The translations under genes and the position numbers were made by a program. Shown piece by piece: positions 54,477 to 63,272 of a stretch of DNA of 64,000 bases. Position 1 is the stretch's first letter. Every line of letters begins with the position of its first letter. Below the pieces are notes generated by a model. That model was not told the origin of the DNA and searched no databases. It saw only the letters and a list, made by a program, of their open reading frames with translations. Source of the stretch: Streptomyces albogriseolus (GTDB lineage: Bacteria > Actinomycetota > Actinomycetes > Streptomycetales > Streptomycetaceae); contig BMVA01000014.1 of assembly GCA_014650475.1 (NCBI GenBank), positions 124,001-188,000 of the forward strand. Direction: 5' to 3'.

Positions 54477-55472
54477 ATGTCCCATGTGCTGTCCCGCATC
54501 GGCAGGCGGCGGGCCCTGCGGGGCGCGGCCGCCGGTCTCGTGGTGCTCGGGCTGCTGCTGTGGTGGGTGGCGCCGTGGCGCGAGGAGCCGCCCGGGGGGA
54601 CGATCACGATGAGCACCGGCACCCGTGCCGGCGTCTACCAGAAGTACGGCGAGCTGCTGCGGACCGCGCTCGGCAAGGACATGCCCGATCTCGAGGTGCG
54701 GCTGAGGACCAGCGACGGCTCCTGGGAGAACGTCCGCCGGGTCGCCACCGGGCAGGCCGACTTCGCCCTCGCGGCGGCCGACGCCGTCGAGACGTACCGG
54801 CAGGAGGGCCGCACCGGAGCCGACGGGCTGCGTGGTGTGGCGCGCCTGTACGACGACTACGTGCAGCTCGCCGTCGCGCCCGGCTCGGGCATCCGTACCG
54901 TCGCCGATCTGCGGGGCAAGCGGGTCGCCATAGGGCCGCCGAAGTCCGGGGTGCGGCTCATCGCCAACCGGCTGCTGCGGGCGGCCGGGATCGACCCGGA
55001 GCGCGACATCGTGCCGTCCGCGGACGGCATCGACACCGGGCCCGGGCGCCTGGGGCACGGCCTGGACGCCTTCTTCTGGTCGGGCGGGCTGCCCACGGAC
55101 GGTCTGAAGACGTACACCGAGGACTCCGCGCTGCGGTTCGTGCCGATCGACGCCTCCCTCGTCTCGAAGGTGCACGAGCAGGGCGGCGCCACCCGCTACT
55201 ACCGTGCGACCAACATCCCGGAGTCGGCCTACCCGGGCAGTCAGCTGGGCTCGGCCGTGCCGACCATGGCGGTGTCCAACCTGCTGATCACCCGCGCGGA
55301 CGTGGATCCCCGGCTCACCGAGTGGCTGACCCGGATCGTGCTGAAGAGCCGTGACCGCATCGGCGCCGATGTGCACTCCGCGCAGCTCGTCGACGTGCGC
55401 ACCGCCATCTACACCGATCCGCTGGGGCTGCACAAGGGCGCCCGCCGGTACTACCGGTCCGTCAAGCCCTGA
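54477..55472 (+). CDS. TAXI-family TRAP transporter solute-binding protein
   Basis: The 331-residue protein has an N-terminal signal anchor (about 16-33, VVLGLLLWWVAPW), then the TAXI (NMT1-like) domain with TGTRAGVYQKYGELL near the start, LRGKRVAIGPPKSG and the C-terminal DLR-type loop. TAXI proteins bind glutamate, glutamine or other organic acids for TRAP uptake, but no TRAP membrane components lie here. Its 3' end overlaps gluK by 22 bp in opposite orientation. Link to GluK sensing is speculative. Confidence 0.85.
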   Translation: MSHVLSRIGRRRALRGAAAGLVVLGLLLWWVAPWREEPPGGTITMSTGTRAGVYQKYGELLRTALGKDMPDLEVRLRTSDGSWENVRRVATGQADFALAAADAVETYRQEGRTGADGLRGVARLYDDYVQLAVAPGSGIRTVADLRGKRVAIGPPKSGVRLIANRLLRAAGIDPERDIVPSADGIDTGPGRLGHGLDAFFWSGGLPTDGLKTYTEDSALRFVPIDASLVSKVHEQGGATRYYRATNIPESAYPGSQLGSAVPTMAVSNLLITRADVDPRLTEWLTRIVLKSRDRIGADVHSAQLVDVRTAIYTDPLGLHKGARRYYRSVKP

Positions 55473-56884
55473 CCGTCCGCCTCCTCCGCGGGGGCGTTGC
55501 GCGGCACGGTCACGGTCACCCGCAGCCCGTGCGGCTCGTGCCGCTCGAAGGAGATCGAGCCGCCGCCCGCGGTGAGCAGCGCCCGGGAGATGGACAGGCC
55601 GAGGCCCGACCCCTTGATGTTCTGGTGCCGCCCGCTGCGCCAGAAGCGGTCGCCGACGCGGGCCAGCTCTTCGTCGGTCAGTCCGGGGCCGTTGTCGGTG
55701 ACGACGACGGTCGCCGTGTCGCCGTTGGTGGCGACGGTCACCTCCACGGTCTCGCCGGACGGCGTGAACTTCACCGCGTTGTCGATGACCGCGTCCAGGG
55801 CGCTGGACAGCGCCACGGGGTCCGCCCACGCGGTGGCCGGCGGGCAGACGCCGGTCAGCGTGACGTCCTTGGCGTCGGCGGACGGCGCCCAGGCGGCGAC
55901 CCGCTCGGCGGCCACGGCGCCGATGTCGACGATCTGCAGGTCGGGCTCGCTGTGCTCGGCGAGCGCCAGGTCGAGCAGGTCGTCCAGCACCTGCGCCAGC
56001 CGTTTGCCCTCGGCACGCACGGAGGCGATCTCCTCGTTGCCCTCGGGCAGCTCCAGGGCGAGCAGCTCGATCCGCAGCAGCAGCGCGGACAGCGGGTTGC
56101 GCAGCTGGTGGGAGGCGTCGGCGACGAAGGCGCGCTGCTGCTCCAGCACGCTCTCGACGTTGTCCGCCATCTCGTTGAAGGAGCGCGCGAGCCGGCGCAG
56201 CTCGGGCGGTCCGCCGGCCACCGCGACGCGGGACTTCAGCCGGCCGGTGGCGATGTCGTGGGTGGTGGCGTCGAGGACGCGCACCGGGCGCAGCACCCAG
56301 CCGGTGAGCCGGAGCGCCGCGCCGACGGCCAGCAGCATCGCGGTCGCCTCCCCCGCGGCGATGACCAGCCAGCCCTGGAGGATGCGGGAGCGCATCTGCC
56401 CCGTGGGCGAGTCGGTGACCACGACCGCGACGACGTCGCCGTCCCGGATCACCGGTGAGGCGACCACCAGACTGCGCCGCTGCCAGGGCCACACCTGCTC
56501 GGGGTCGTGGCTGCGGCGGCTGAGCAGCGCCTCCTCGAAGGCGTCCCGGACCTCACCGGCGCGGGGCAGGAAGAAGTCGGCCGGGGCGTGCGCCATGGGG
56601 GCGTCGTTGCGGTAGAAGACGCCGGCGCGGATGTCGTACACCTCGTAGTAGCTGCGCAGTTCGCTGCTGAGCGTCTCGCGGCGCTCGTTGATGTCGCCGC
56701 CGACGGTGTCGGCGGGCTCGGTGACGAACTGGGCGAGGGCCGCGAAGCGGGCGGTGTCGTCGATCCGGTCGACGACGACCTTCTGCTGCTGGGCGCCGGC
56801 GAGGCTCACCGCGAGCGGCACGCCGAGGGCGAGCAGGACGGCCGCCATCAGGACGATGAGCAGCGGCAGCAGTCGTGTGTGCAC
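55451..56884 (-). CDS. gluK: sensor histidine kinase, glutamate sensing
   Basis: The 477-residue kinase has TM1 (about 5-28), an extracytoplasmic region (30-165), TM2 (about 170-195), HAMP, HisKA with H in FVADASHQLRNPLSALLLR and a HATPase domain (DNAVKFT, DNGPGLTDEE, GSGLGLSISRAL). The gene pair divergent from gluABCD matches the GluR-GluK system described in S. coelicolor, which senses extracellular glutamate and controls gluABCD. GTG 56884 lies 9 bp after the gluR stop, implying cotranscription. Confidence 0.87.
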   Translation of the reverse strand: MHTRLLPLLIVLMAAVLLALGVPLAVSLAGAQQQKVVVDRIDDTARFAALAQFVTEPADTVGGDINERRETLSSELRSYYEVYDIRAGVFYRNDAPMAHAPADFFLPRAGEVRDAFEEALLSRRSHDPEQVWPWQRRSLVVASPVIRDGDVVAVVVTDSPTGQMRSRILQGWLVIAAGEATAMLLAVGAALRLTGWVLRPVRVLDATTHDIATGRLKSRVAVAGGPPELRRLARSFNEMADNVESVLEQQRAFVADASHQLRNPLSALLLRIELLALELPEGNEEIASVRAEGKRLAQVLDDLLDLALAEHSEPDLQIVDIGAVAAERVAAWAPSADAKDVTLTGVCPPATAWADPVALSSALDAVIDNAVKFTPSGETVEVTVATNGDTATVVVTDNGPGLTDEELARVGDRFWRSGRHQNIKGSGLGLSISRALLTAGGGSISFERHEPHGLRVTVTVPRNAPAEEADGQGLTDR

Positions 56885-56893
56885 CCGGCCCCG

Positions 56894-57580
56894 CTACGCC
56901 GCGGGCGCGACGAGCCGGTAGCCGACGCCGCGCACGGTCTCGATCAGGGCGGGCATGCGCAGCTTGGAGCGCAGGGAGGCCACGTGCACCTCCAGAGTGC
57001 GGCCGGTCCCCTCCCAGCTGGTGCGCCACACCTCGCTGATGATCTGCTCCCGGCGGAAGACCACCCCCGGACGCTGCGCCAGCAGCGCGAGCAGATCGAA
57101 CTCTTTCCGGGTGAGCTGGACGGGCGTGCCGTTGACGCTGACCTGCCGGGTGGGCAGCTCGATGCGCACCGGGCCCAGGAGCACCTGGGTCTCGGTGGCG
57201 CCGGTGGCCTCCTCGTGGACGGTGCGCCGGCTGACGGCGTGGATCCGGGCGAGCAGCTCCCCGGTGTCGTACGGCTTCACCACGTAGTCGTCGGCGCCTA
57301 GGTTGAGGCCGTGGATGCGGGAGCGCACGTCGGAGCGCGCGGTGACCATGATCACGGGAGTGCTGGTGCGCTTGCGTATCTTGCCGCAGACCTCGTATCC
57401 GTCCTGGTCGGGCAGGCCGAGGTCGAGCAGGACGACGCCGAAGCCGTCGCTCTCGGGGACGAGCGCCTGGAGGGCCTCCTCGCCGCTGCGCGCGTGGGTG
57501 ACGTCGAAGCCGTGGCGGGCCAGGACGGCCGACAGGGCCGCGGCGACGTGGTTGTCGTCCTCGACGAGCAGCAGTCTCAC
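56894..57580 (-). CDS. gluR: OmpR-family response regulator, glutamate uptake control
   Basis: This 228-residue protein starts at GTG 57580 (site AGGGGG). It has a receiver domain VRLLLVEDDNHVAAALSAVL, phospho-Asp in VVLLDLGLPDQDG, Lys in DYVVKPYD, and a C-terminal winged helix (LTRKEFDLLALLAQRPGVVF, SEVWRTSWEGTGRTLEVHVA). ATG 57631 is in frame but poorly spaced from a ribosome site. It likely binds the direct repeats at 57782-57799 to control gluABCD. Same-strand gluK follows. Confidence 0.87.
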   Translation of the reverse strand: MRLLLVEDDNHVAAALSAVLARHGFDVTHARSGEEALQALVPESDGFGVVLLDLGLPDQDGYEVCGKIRKRTSTPVIMVTARSDVRSRIHGLNLGADDYVVKPYDTGELLARIHAVSRRTVHEEATGATETQVLLGPVRIELPTRQVSVNGTPVQLTRKEFDLLALLAQRPGVVFRREQIISEVWRTSWEGTGRTLEVHVASLRSKLRMPALIETVRGVGYRLVAPAA

Positions 57581-57781
57581 CAGGGCCCCCTTCGGTTCAT
57601 CGGCCGTACGTTCTTCGGGCGTATCCATCATGGGCACACGCGGGTGCACCTCGCAGTCACGCCGATGAGGTAGGACCACGTCAAGAGGGTTCCGGTTGCG
57701 CTTCGGTACCGTTGTCGCGCGCGGACGCGTTCCAGCTCTCAAGTGCTACGACAGGTGTCCGATTGCTATCGGATCGTGATG

Positions 57782-57799
57782 CTCAGATTCCCCTCAGAT
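57782..57799 (+). promoter_or_regulatory. candidate GluR binding site: CTCAGAT direct repeats at 11 bp
   Basis: CTCAGAT occurs at 57782-57788 and 57793-57799. An 11-bp period, placing two half-sites on the same face, is typical of OmpR-family regulators. It lies just upstream of a candidate gluA promoter. Confidence 0.6.
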
Positions 57800-57802
57800 G
57801 TA

Positions 57803-57831
57803 ATGACGCAGGTCTGAAGGATTACTACTGT
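57803..57831 (+). promoter_or_regulatory. candidate gluA promoter
   Basis: ATGACG (57803-57808) and TACTGT (57826-57831) are spaced 17 bp. The start would fall near 57838, giving a leader of about 28 nt to the gluA ATG. The direct repeats end 3 bp upstream, an activator-like position. Confidence 0.55.
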
Positions 57832-57865
57832 CCTCCGAAACCGAGGAGGACGGAGCCTGAGAGCG

Positions 57866-58642
57866 ATGACCGAAGTATCGGTGGCCAAGGAAGATGTGGC
57901 CGCGACCGGCGATCTGGTCGTCCTGAAGAGCGTCAACAAGCACTTCGGCGCGTTGCACGTTCTCCAGGACATCGACCTCACGATCGCCCGTGGCGAAGTC
58001 GTCGTGGTCATCGGACCCTCCGGGTCCGGGAAGTCCACCCTGTGCCGCACCATCAACCGTCTGGAGACGATCGACTCCGGCTCGATCACGATCGACGGCA
58101 AGCCCCTGCCCGACGAGGGCAAGGCGCTCGCACGGCTCCGTGCCGACGTGGGGATGGTCTTCCAGTCCTTCAACCTCTTCGCGCACAAGACCGTGCTCGA
58201 GAACGTGACGCTCGGACAGGTCAAGGTCCGGAAGAAGGACAAGAAGGAGGCCGAGGAGCGGGCGCGTGCCCTTCTCGACCGGGTCGGTGTGGCCGCACAG
58301 GCCGAGAAGTACCCCGCACAGCTCTCCGGTGGTCAGCAGCAGCGCGTCGCCATCGCGCGGGCCCTGGCGATGGAGCCCAAGGTCATGCTCTTCGACGAGC
58401 CGACGTCGGCTCTCGACCCCGAGATGATCAACGAGGTTCTCGAGGTCATGCAGCAGCTCGCCCGTGACGGCATGACCATGATCGTCGTCACCCACGAGAT
58501 GGGCTTCGCGCGCTCGGCCGCGAACCGCGTGGTGTTCATGGCGGACGGCCGCATCGTCGAGCAGGCGACGCCGGACCAGTTCTTCAGCAACCCGCGCAGC
58601 GACCGCGCCAAGGACTTCCTGTCGAAGATCCTTCACCACTGA
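57866..58642 (+). CDS. gluA: glutamate ABC transporter ATP-binding protein
   Basis: The 258-residue polar amino-acid ABC ATPase has Walker [11 protein letters not shown]-loop FQSFNLF, signature [15 protein letters not shown], Walker [13 protein letters not shown] and H-loop VTHEMGFA. It energises glutamate uptake with GluB, GluC and GluD. ATG 57866 has a poor ribosome site; GTG 57881 in frame is an alternative. It starts the gluABCD operon and is divergent from gluRK. Confidence 0.92.
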   Translation: MTEVSVAKEDVAATGDLVVLKSVNKHFGALHVLQDIDLTIARGEVVVVIGPSGSGKSTLCRTINRLETIDSGSITIDGKPLPDEGKALARLRADVGMVFQSFNLFAHKTVLENVTLGQVKVRKKDKKEAEERARALLDRVGVAAQAEKYPAQLSGGQQQRVAIARALAMEPKVMLFDEPTSALDPEMINEVLEVMQQLARDGMTMIVVTHEMGFARSAANRVVFMADGRIVEQATPDQFFSNPRSDRAKDFLSKILHH

Positions 58643-58724
58643 GGCGCGGCGCCGCGCCCCTGCCGACCTGCGTCACCGGACATTGACCGGACCGCATCAG
58701 TTCACCAGTCAAAGGATGTGCACC

Positions 58725-59564
58725 ATGAAGCTCCGCAAGGTCACCGCCGCCTCGGCCACCGTCTTCGCCCTCGCCCTGACCGTCACCGCGTGCGGGGGTG
58801 GCGACTCGGACAACGAGTCCTCCTCGGGCGGCGGCAAGGACAAGATCACGATCGGCATCAAGTTCGACCAGCCGGGCCTCGGCCAGAAGACCCCGCAGGG
58901 CTACGAGGGCTTCGACGTGGACGTCGCCACCTACGTCGCCAAGAAGCTCGGTTACGAGGAGAACCAGATCGAGTGGAAGGAGTCGAAGAGCGCCGACCGC
59001 GAGACGATGCTGCAGCGCGGCGACGTCGACTTCATCGCCGCCACCTACTCGATCACCCCGGAGCGCCAGGAGAAGGTCGACTTCGCCGGCCCGTACCTGC
59101 TCGCCCACCAGGACGTGCTGCTCCGCGCCGACGACGACAAGATCAAGTCGCCTGAGGATCTGAACGACGCGAAGCTCTGCTCCGTCACCGGCTCCACCTC
59201 GGCGCAGAACGTCAAGGAGAAGCTGGCGCCCAAGGCCCAGCTGCAGCCGTACCCGACGTACTCGGCCTGCCTGCCCGGTCTGCAGAACGGCGCCGTCGAC
59301 GCGCTGACCACGGACGACTCGATCCTCGCCGGCTACGCCGCCCAGGACCAGTTCAAGGGCAAGTTCAAGCTCGGCGGCTTCAAGCTGACGAACGAGAACT
59401 ACGGCATCGGCGTCAAGAAGGGCAGCGACCTCAAGGACAAGATCAACAAGGCCCTTGAGGAGATGGTCGCCGACGGCAGCTGGGACACGGCCGTGAAGGA
59501 GAACTTCGGCCCGGCCAACTACAAGAACGAGCCCGCTCCGAAGATCGGCGACATCAAGAGCTGA
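58725..59564 (+). CDS. gluB: glutamate-binding lipoprotein
   Basis: This 279-residue family-3 solute-binding protein has a lipobox (LALTVTAC), a Ser/Gly/Asp linker and the ligand-binding domain (FDVDVATYVAKKLGYEENQI, DFIAATYSITPERQEKVDFAGPY, GIGVKKGSDLKDKINKAL). ATG 58725 follows AAAGGA at good spacing; ATG 58716 is also in frame. It captures glutamate outside the membrane and delivers it to GluCD. Confidence 0.92.
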   Translation: MKLRKVTAASATVFALALTVTACGGGDSDNESSSGGGKDKITIGIKFDQPGLGQKTPQGYEGFDVDVATYVAKKLGYEENQIEWKESKSADRETMLQRGDVDFIAATYSITPERQEKVDFAGPYLLAHQDVLLRADDDKIKSPEDLNDAKLCSVTGSTSAQNVKEKLAPKAQLQPYPTYSACLPGLQNGAVDALTTDDSILAGYAAQDQFKGKFKLGGFKLTNENYGIGVKKGSDLKDKINKALEEMVADGSWDTAVKENFGPANYKNEPAPKIGDIKS

Positions 59565-59648
59565 GGCAGCGCCTGACCGTGTGCGCCGCCCCCGATGCGG
59601 GGCGGCGCACCGGGGCATGCATCCCTACACGCGGAAGCGCGGGAGATC

Positions 59649-60314
59649 GTGTTCGATTTTCTTGAAGATTACGACCTGCTGGGGGCCTTCTGGACGACGG
59701 TGCAGCTCGCTGTGCTCTCCGCCGTCGGCTCCCTGATCTGGGGCACCCTGCTGGCCGCCATGCGCGTCGGCCCGGTGCCGCTGATGCGCGGCTTCGGGAC
59801 CGCGTACGTGAACATCGTGCGGAACATCCCGCTGACGGTCATCATCCTGTTCACGTCGCTCGGCCTCAACCAGACCCTGGGCGTCACGCTCGGCGCGGAC
59901 GACTTCGAAACGATCAACTTCCGCCTCGCCGTCCTCGGTCTGATCCTGTACACGTCGGCCTTCGTGTGCGAGGCGCTGCGCTCCGGCATCAACACCGTGC
60001 CGGTCGGCCAGGCCGAGGCGGCCCGCGCGCTCGGCCTCAGCTTCAACCAGGTGCTGGGCCTCGTGGTGCTGCCCCAGGCGTTCCGTTCGTCCGTCGGTCC
60101 GCTGGCGAACGTCCTCATCGCGCTCATCAAGAACACCACGGTGGCCGCCGCCATCGGTGTGGCCGAGGCGGCGCTGTTGATGAAGGAGATGATCGAGAAC
60201 GAGGCGCAGCTGCTGCTGATCTCCGCGGTCATCGCGTTCGGTTTCGTGGTTCTGACGCTGCCGACCGGCCTGTTCCTCGGCTGGGTGGGCAAGAAGGTGG
60301 CGGTGAAGCGATGA
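59649..60314 (+). CDS. gluC: glutamate ABC transporter permease
   Basis: This 221-residue permease of the HisMQ type has about five TM segments and an EAA loop (EAARALGLSFNQVLGLVVLPQAFRSS) that docks GluA. GTG 59649 with GGGAG is used; the frame extends upstream. Its TGA overlaps the gluD ATG (ATGA), which supports coupling of subunit synthesis. Confidence 0.92.
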   Translation: MFDFLEDYDLLGAFWTTVQLAVLSAVGSLIWGTLLAAMRVGPVPLMRGFGTAYVNIVRNIPLTVIILFTSLGLNQTLGVTLGADDFETINFRLAVLGLILYTSAFVCEALRSGINTVPVGQAEAARALGLSFNQVLGLVVLPQAFRSSVGPLANVLIALIKNTTVAAAIGVAEAALLMKEMIENEAQLLLISAVIAFGFVVLTLPTGLFLGWVGKKVAVKR

Positions 60315-61216
60315 GTTCCGTCCTGTACGACGCCCAGGGGCCCCGTGCCAAGCGGCGGAACGCCGTCTTCACGGTGGTCTTCCTCCTCGCCCTCGCCGCC
60401 CTGCTGTGGTGGGTCTTCGGCACCCTCAACGACAAGGGCCAGCTGGAGTGGGCCCTGTGGAAGCCGTTCTTCACCGGCACCGAGGCCTGGACCACGTACA
60501 TCTGGCCGGGTTTGCAGAACACGCTGAAGGCCGCCGTGCTCGCGGTGATCATCGCGCTGCCGCTCGGCGCGGTCCTCGGCATCGCCCGTCTCTCGGACCA
60601 CGCCTGGGTCCGCGTCCCGGCCGGCATCGTGGTGGAGTTCTTCCGCGCCATCCCCGTGCTGGTCCTGATGATCTTCGGCCTGGCGCTGTTCGCCGAGTAC
60701 ACCGACGTCAGCTCCGACGACCGTCCGCTGTACGCGGTCGTCACGGGCCTGGTGCTCTACAACGCCTCCGTCCTCGCGGAGATCGTGCGCGCCGGCATCC
60801 TGTCGCTGCCCAAAGGCCAGTCCGAGGCCGCGATGGCGATCGGCCTGCGCAAGAACCAGCTGATGCGGCTGGTCCTGCTGCCGCAGGCGGTCACCGCGAT
60901 GCTCCCGGCCATCGTCAGCCAGCTCGTCGTCATCGTGAAGGACACCGCCCTCGGCGGCGCCGTCCTCACCTTCCCCGAGCTGCTCGCCTCGGCCAACACC
61001 ATGAGCGGCTACTACGGCGCCAACGTGATCGCCAGCTTCACCGTGGTCGCCGTGCTCTTCATCGCGCTCAACTTCGCCCTCACCTCCTTCGCCTCCTGGC
61101 TCGAGGCGCGCCTGCGCCGCAGCAAGCGCGGCACGGGTGCGGTGCTCGGTGTCGAGGACGTCGACGACATCAACGCGGCCGAGGTCGGCGGTCCGCACAA
61201 GAACGACGGCGTCTGA
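60311..61216 (+). CDS. gluD: glutamate ABC transporter permease
   Basis: This 301-residue HisMQ-type permease has a long hydrophilic C-terminus. TM segments occur near 20-38, 68-92, 105-130, 140-162 and 220-245; the EAA loop is SEAAMAIGLRKNQLMRLVLLPQAVTAM. ATG 60311 overlaps the gluC stop. Heterodimerises with GluC to form the channel. A strong terminator follows at 61233. Confidence 0.92.
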   Translation: MSSVLYDAQGPRAKRRNAVFTVVFLLALAALLWWVFGTLNDKGQLEWALWKPFFTGTEAWTTYIWPGLQNTLKAAVLAVIIALPLGAVLGIARLSDHAWVRVPAGIVVEFFRAIPVLVLMIFGLALFAEYTDVSSDDRPLYAVVTGLVLYNASVLAEIVRAGILSLPKGQSEAAMAIGLRKNQLMRLVLLPQAVTAMLPAIVSQLVVIVKDTALGGAVLTFPELLASANTMSGYYGANVIASFTVVAVLFIALNFALTSFASWLEARLRRSKRGTGAVLGVEDVDDINAAEVGGPHKNDGV

Positions 61217-61232
61217 CGCGCGACTCCTCCAT

Positions 61233-61276
61233 GACATGACTGTGGCCCGCCGGGAACGGCGGGCCACAGTCATGTC
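61233..61276 (+). terminator. gluABCD terminator, 20-bp stem with GGAA loop
   Basis: Arms 61233-61252 and 61257-61276 pair perfectly with a GGAA tetraloop, 17 bp after the gluD stop. Confidence 0.9.
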
Positions 61277-61507
61277 GGTGGCCGGCCGTCGTCACCGTGA
61301 CGGATGAGCGATGCTCACCTGACTCATGTGATGAACTGTCACCTGCCGGGACACCTCCTGCGGCGGCTCATGATCGCCACCGTCCTTCGGTCACTTGACG
61401 CAAGCACCGGCAATAGGTTGCATACGTTCTGTGATCGTGCACCCTGCTCCATCTTCCTGTTCCCTCACGTCCTCCCCGACGTCACGCCGAGCAGGGAGCG
61501 CCGCGCC

Positions 61508-63127
61508 GTGGACCCGGTGATCGTCGTCGGAGCGGGGCCCGTCGGGCTCACGCTGGCACTGGCGCTGGCGCGACAGGACGTACCGTGCGTGGTCCTCGAC
61601 GAGGGTCCGGGCAAGGACGAACCCCGTCCCGCCCGCACTGTCGTGCTGCGCGAGGACACCGCCGCGCTGATGGAGCGGCTGACCGGCCTGTCCCTCGACC
61701 ACGCGGGGTTCCGTTGGGCCGGATGGCGGTCGATGCGGCGCAAGCAGGTGACGAACGAGGTCGCCTTCGAGGACGCCGAGGCCGCTCCCCTGCACATCGC
61801 CCAGCACGTCCTGACCGGCGCGCTGCGCGCGGCCCTGGAGAACGAACGGCTCGTCAAGATCGCTGTGGACAGCCGCCTGGACACCATGGAGCAGGAACGG
61901 TCCGGCGTCACCGCCCACACCCGGGGCGCCTCCGGCACCTGGTGGCGCGGCAGTTACCTGGTCGGCTGCGACGGCCCGCGCTCCACCGTGCGCAAGCTCC
62001 AGGACATCCGTTTCCCCGGCCGCACCGCGGTGGAACGTCACGCCGTCGCCGCCCTGCGCACCGAACTCCCCTGGCAGGACGAGGCGCTGCTGCACCGCTC
62101 CCCGCCCTGGCGCACCTCCGGCCCCTCCGCCGGGGAGATCACCGCCCGTCCACTGCCGGACGACGTGTGGCGGCTGGACTGGCTGCTGCCCCCGGGCAAG
62201 GACCTGGTCACCCCGGAGATGCTGCTCACCCGCATCCGAGAGACCCTGGCCGGCTGGAACGGCGGCACAGTGCCCCCGTACGAACTCCTCGACACCGGCG
62301 TGCACACCGTCCACCACCGGCTGGCCCGGCGCTGGCGGGCCGACCGCGTCTTTCTCGCCGGGGACGCGGCCCACCTGCTCGGCGCGCTGGGCACGCACGG
62401 GCTGGACGAAGGGCTGCGCGACGCCGACAACCTCGCCTGGAAACTGGCCCTGGCCTGGCACCACGGTCCGCACGAGGCGCTGCTCGACAGCTATCAGACC
62501 GAGCGCCGGGCGATCGTCGCCTCCAGGCTGCGCGCCGCCGACCAGACACTGCCGCTGCTGCGCGGCGGCGGAGGGCTGCGCACCTACGTCCCCGGCTCCT
62601 CGCGCGGCCTCGACACGCTCCTGATGGACGGTCACCTCGGGCGCGGAGCCCTGGGCGCACCCGGCACGTACGCCGACTCGCCCCTCACGCCCGGCCGTCT
62701 GGACGGCGAGACGCCCGTCGGGACGGCGCCGGGGGCGGCCGTCACGGACGTGATCGTCACCGCCGAGGACGGCACCTTCGTCCGGCTCCGAGACCGGCTC
62801 GGGCGGGGCGCTCTGCTGGTGGTGCTGATCGCGCCGGGCACGGGGGTGTGGGAACGCCGCCACTGGGTGTCCGCCGGGATCATGCCCCGGCTGGCGGCGG
62901 CCGTCTCGGCGCTGCCGCACCGGGCCGAACTGCTGGTCGCCGAGAGCTACCCGGGCGCGGCGGCCCACACCGTGCTGCTGGTACGGCCCGACGGCCACCT
63001 GGTCACCGCGCTGAGCGGGGTCCGCCCCGCCGACTTGTACACGGCGGCCGAGGCCGTGCTCGGCGAACCCGGCGCGGCGGAGACGAAGAGGGATGCCAAG
63101 GCGGACGCCGGGGCGGCGTCGAGCTGA
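61508..63127 (+). CDS. FAD-dependent aromatic hydroxylase-type monooxygenase
   Basis: The 539-residue flavoprotein has the N-terminal FAD-binding motif VIVVGAGPVGLTLALALARQ, the DG motif GSYLVGCDGPRSTVRKL and the GD motif VFLAGDAAHLLGALGTHGLDEGLRDADNLAWKL, all typical of PheA/TfdB-like class A monooxygenases; the C-terminal thioredoxin-like extension of this family is present (about 400-530). Substrate unknown. GTG 61508 begins exactly at the FAD domain with AGGGAG nearby; an in-frame ATG at 61304 would add an atypical leader. Confidence 0.88.
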   Translation: MDPVIVVGAGPVGLTLALALARQDVPCVVLDEGPGKDEPRPARTVVLREDTAALMERLTGLSLDHAGFRWAGWRSMRRKQVTNEVAFEDAEAAPLHIAQHVLTGALRAALENERLVKIAVDSRLDTMEQERSGVTAHTRGASGTWWRGSYLVGCDGPRSTVRKLQDIRFPGRTAVERHAVAALRTELPWQDEALLHRSPPWRTSGPSAGEITARPLPDDVWRLDWLLPPGKDLVTPEMLLTRIRETLAGWNGGTVPPYELLDTGVHTVHHRLARRWRADRVFLAGDAAHLLGALGTHGLDEGLRDADNLAWKLALAWHHGPHEALLDSYQTERRAIVASRLRAADQTLPLLRGGGGLRTYVPGSSRGLDTLLMDGHLGRGALGAPGTYADSPLTPGRLDGETPVGTAPGAAVTDVIVTAEDGTFVRLRDRLGRGALLVVLIAPGTGVWERRHWVSAGIMPRLAAAVSALPHRAELLVAESYPGAAAHTVLLVRPDGHLVTALSGVRPADLYTAAEAVLGEPGAAETKRDAKADAGAASS

Positions 63128-63215
63128 CGCTCAGGGCCTGCGCCCCGCCGCGCCGCGTCCGGCGCCCTGCCCTCGGCCCTCGGCCCTCTGGCCCTCGGCA
63201 CAGTACGGTCAGCGG

Positions 63216-63247
63216 GCCGTGGGCGCCGCGGGTGCGACGCCCACGGC
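63216..63247 (-). terminator. terminator of the terC gene
   Basis: Arms 63216-63225 and 63238-63247 form a 10-bp stem with a 12-nt loop, 26 bp downstream of the terC stop on the minus strand. Confidence 0.6.
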
Positions 63248-63272
63248 GAGGGCGGCGGAGCGGGAGTGATCG

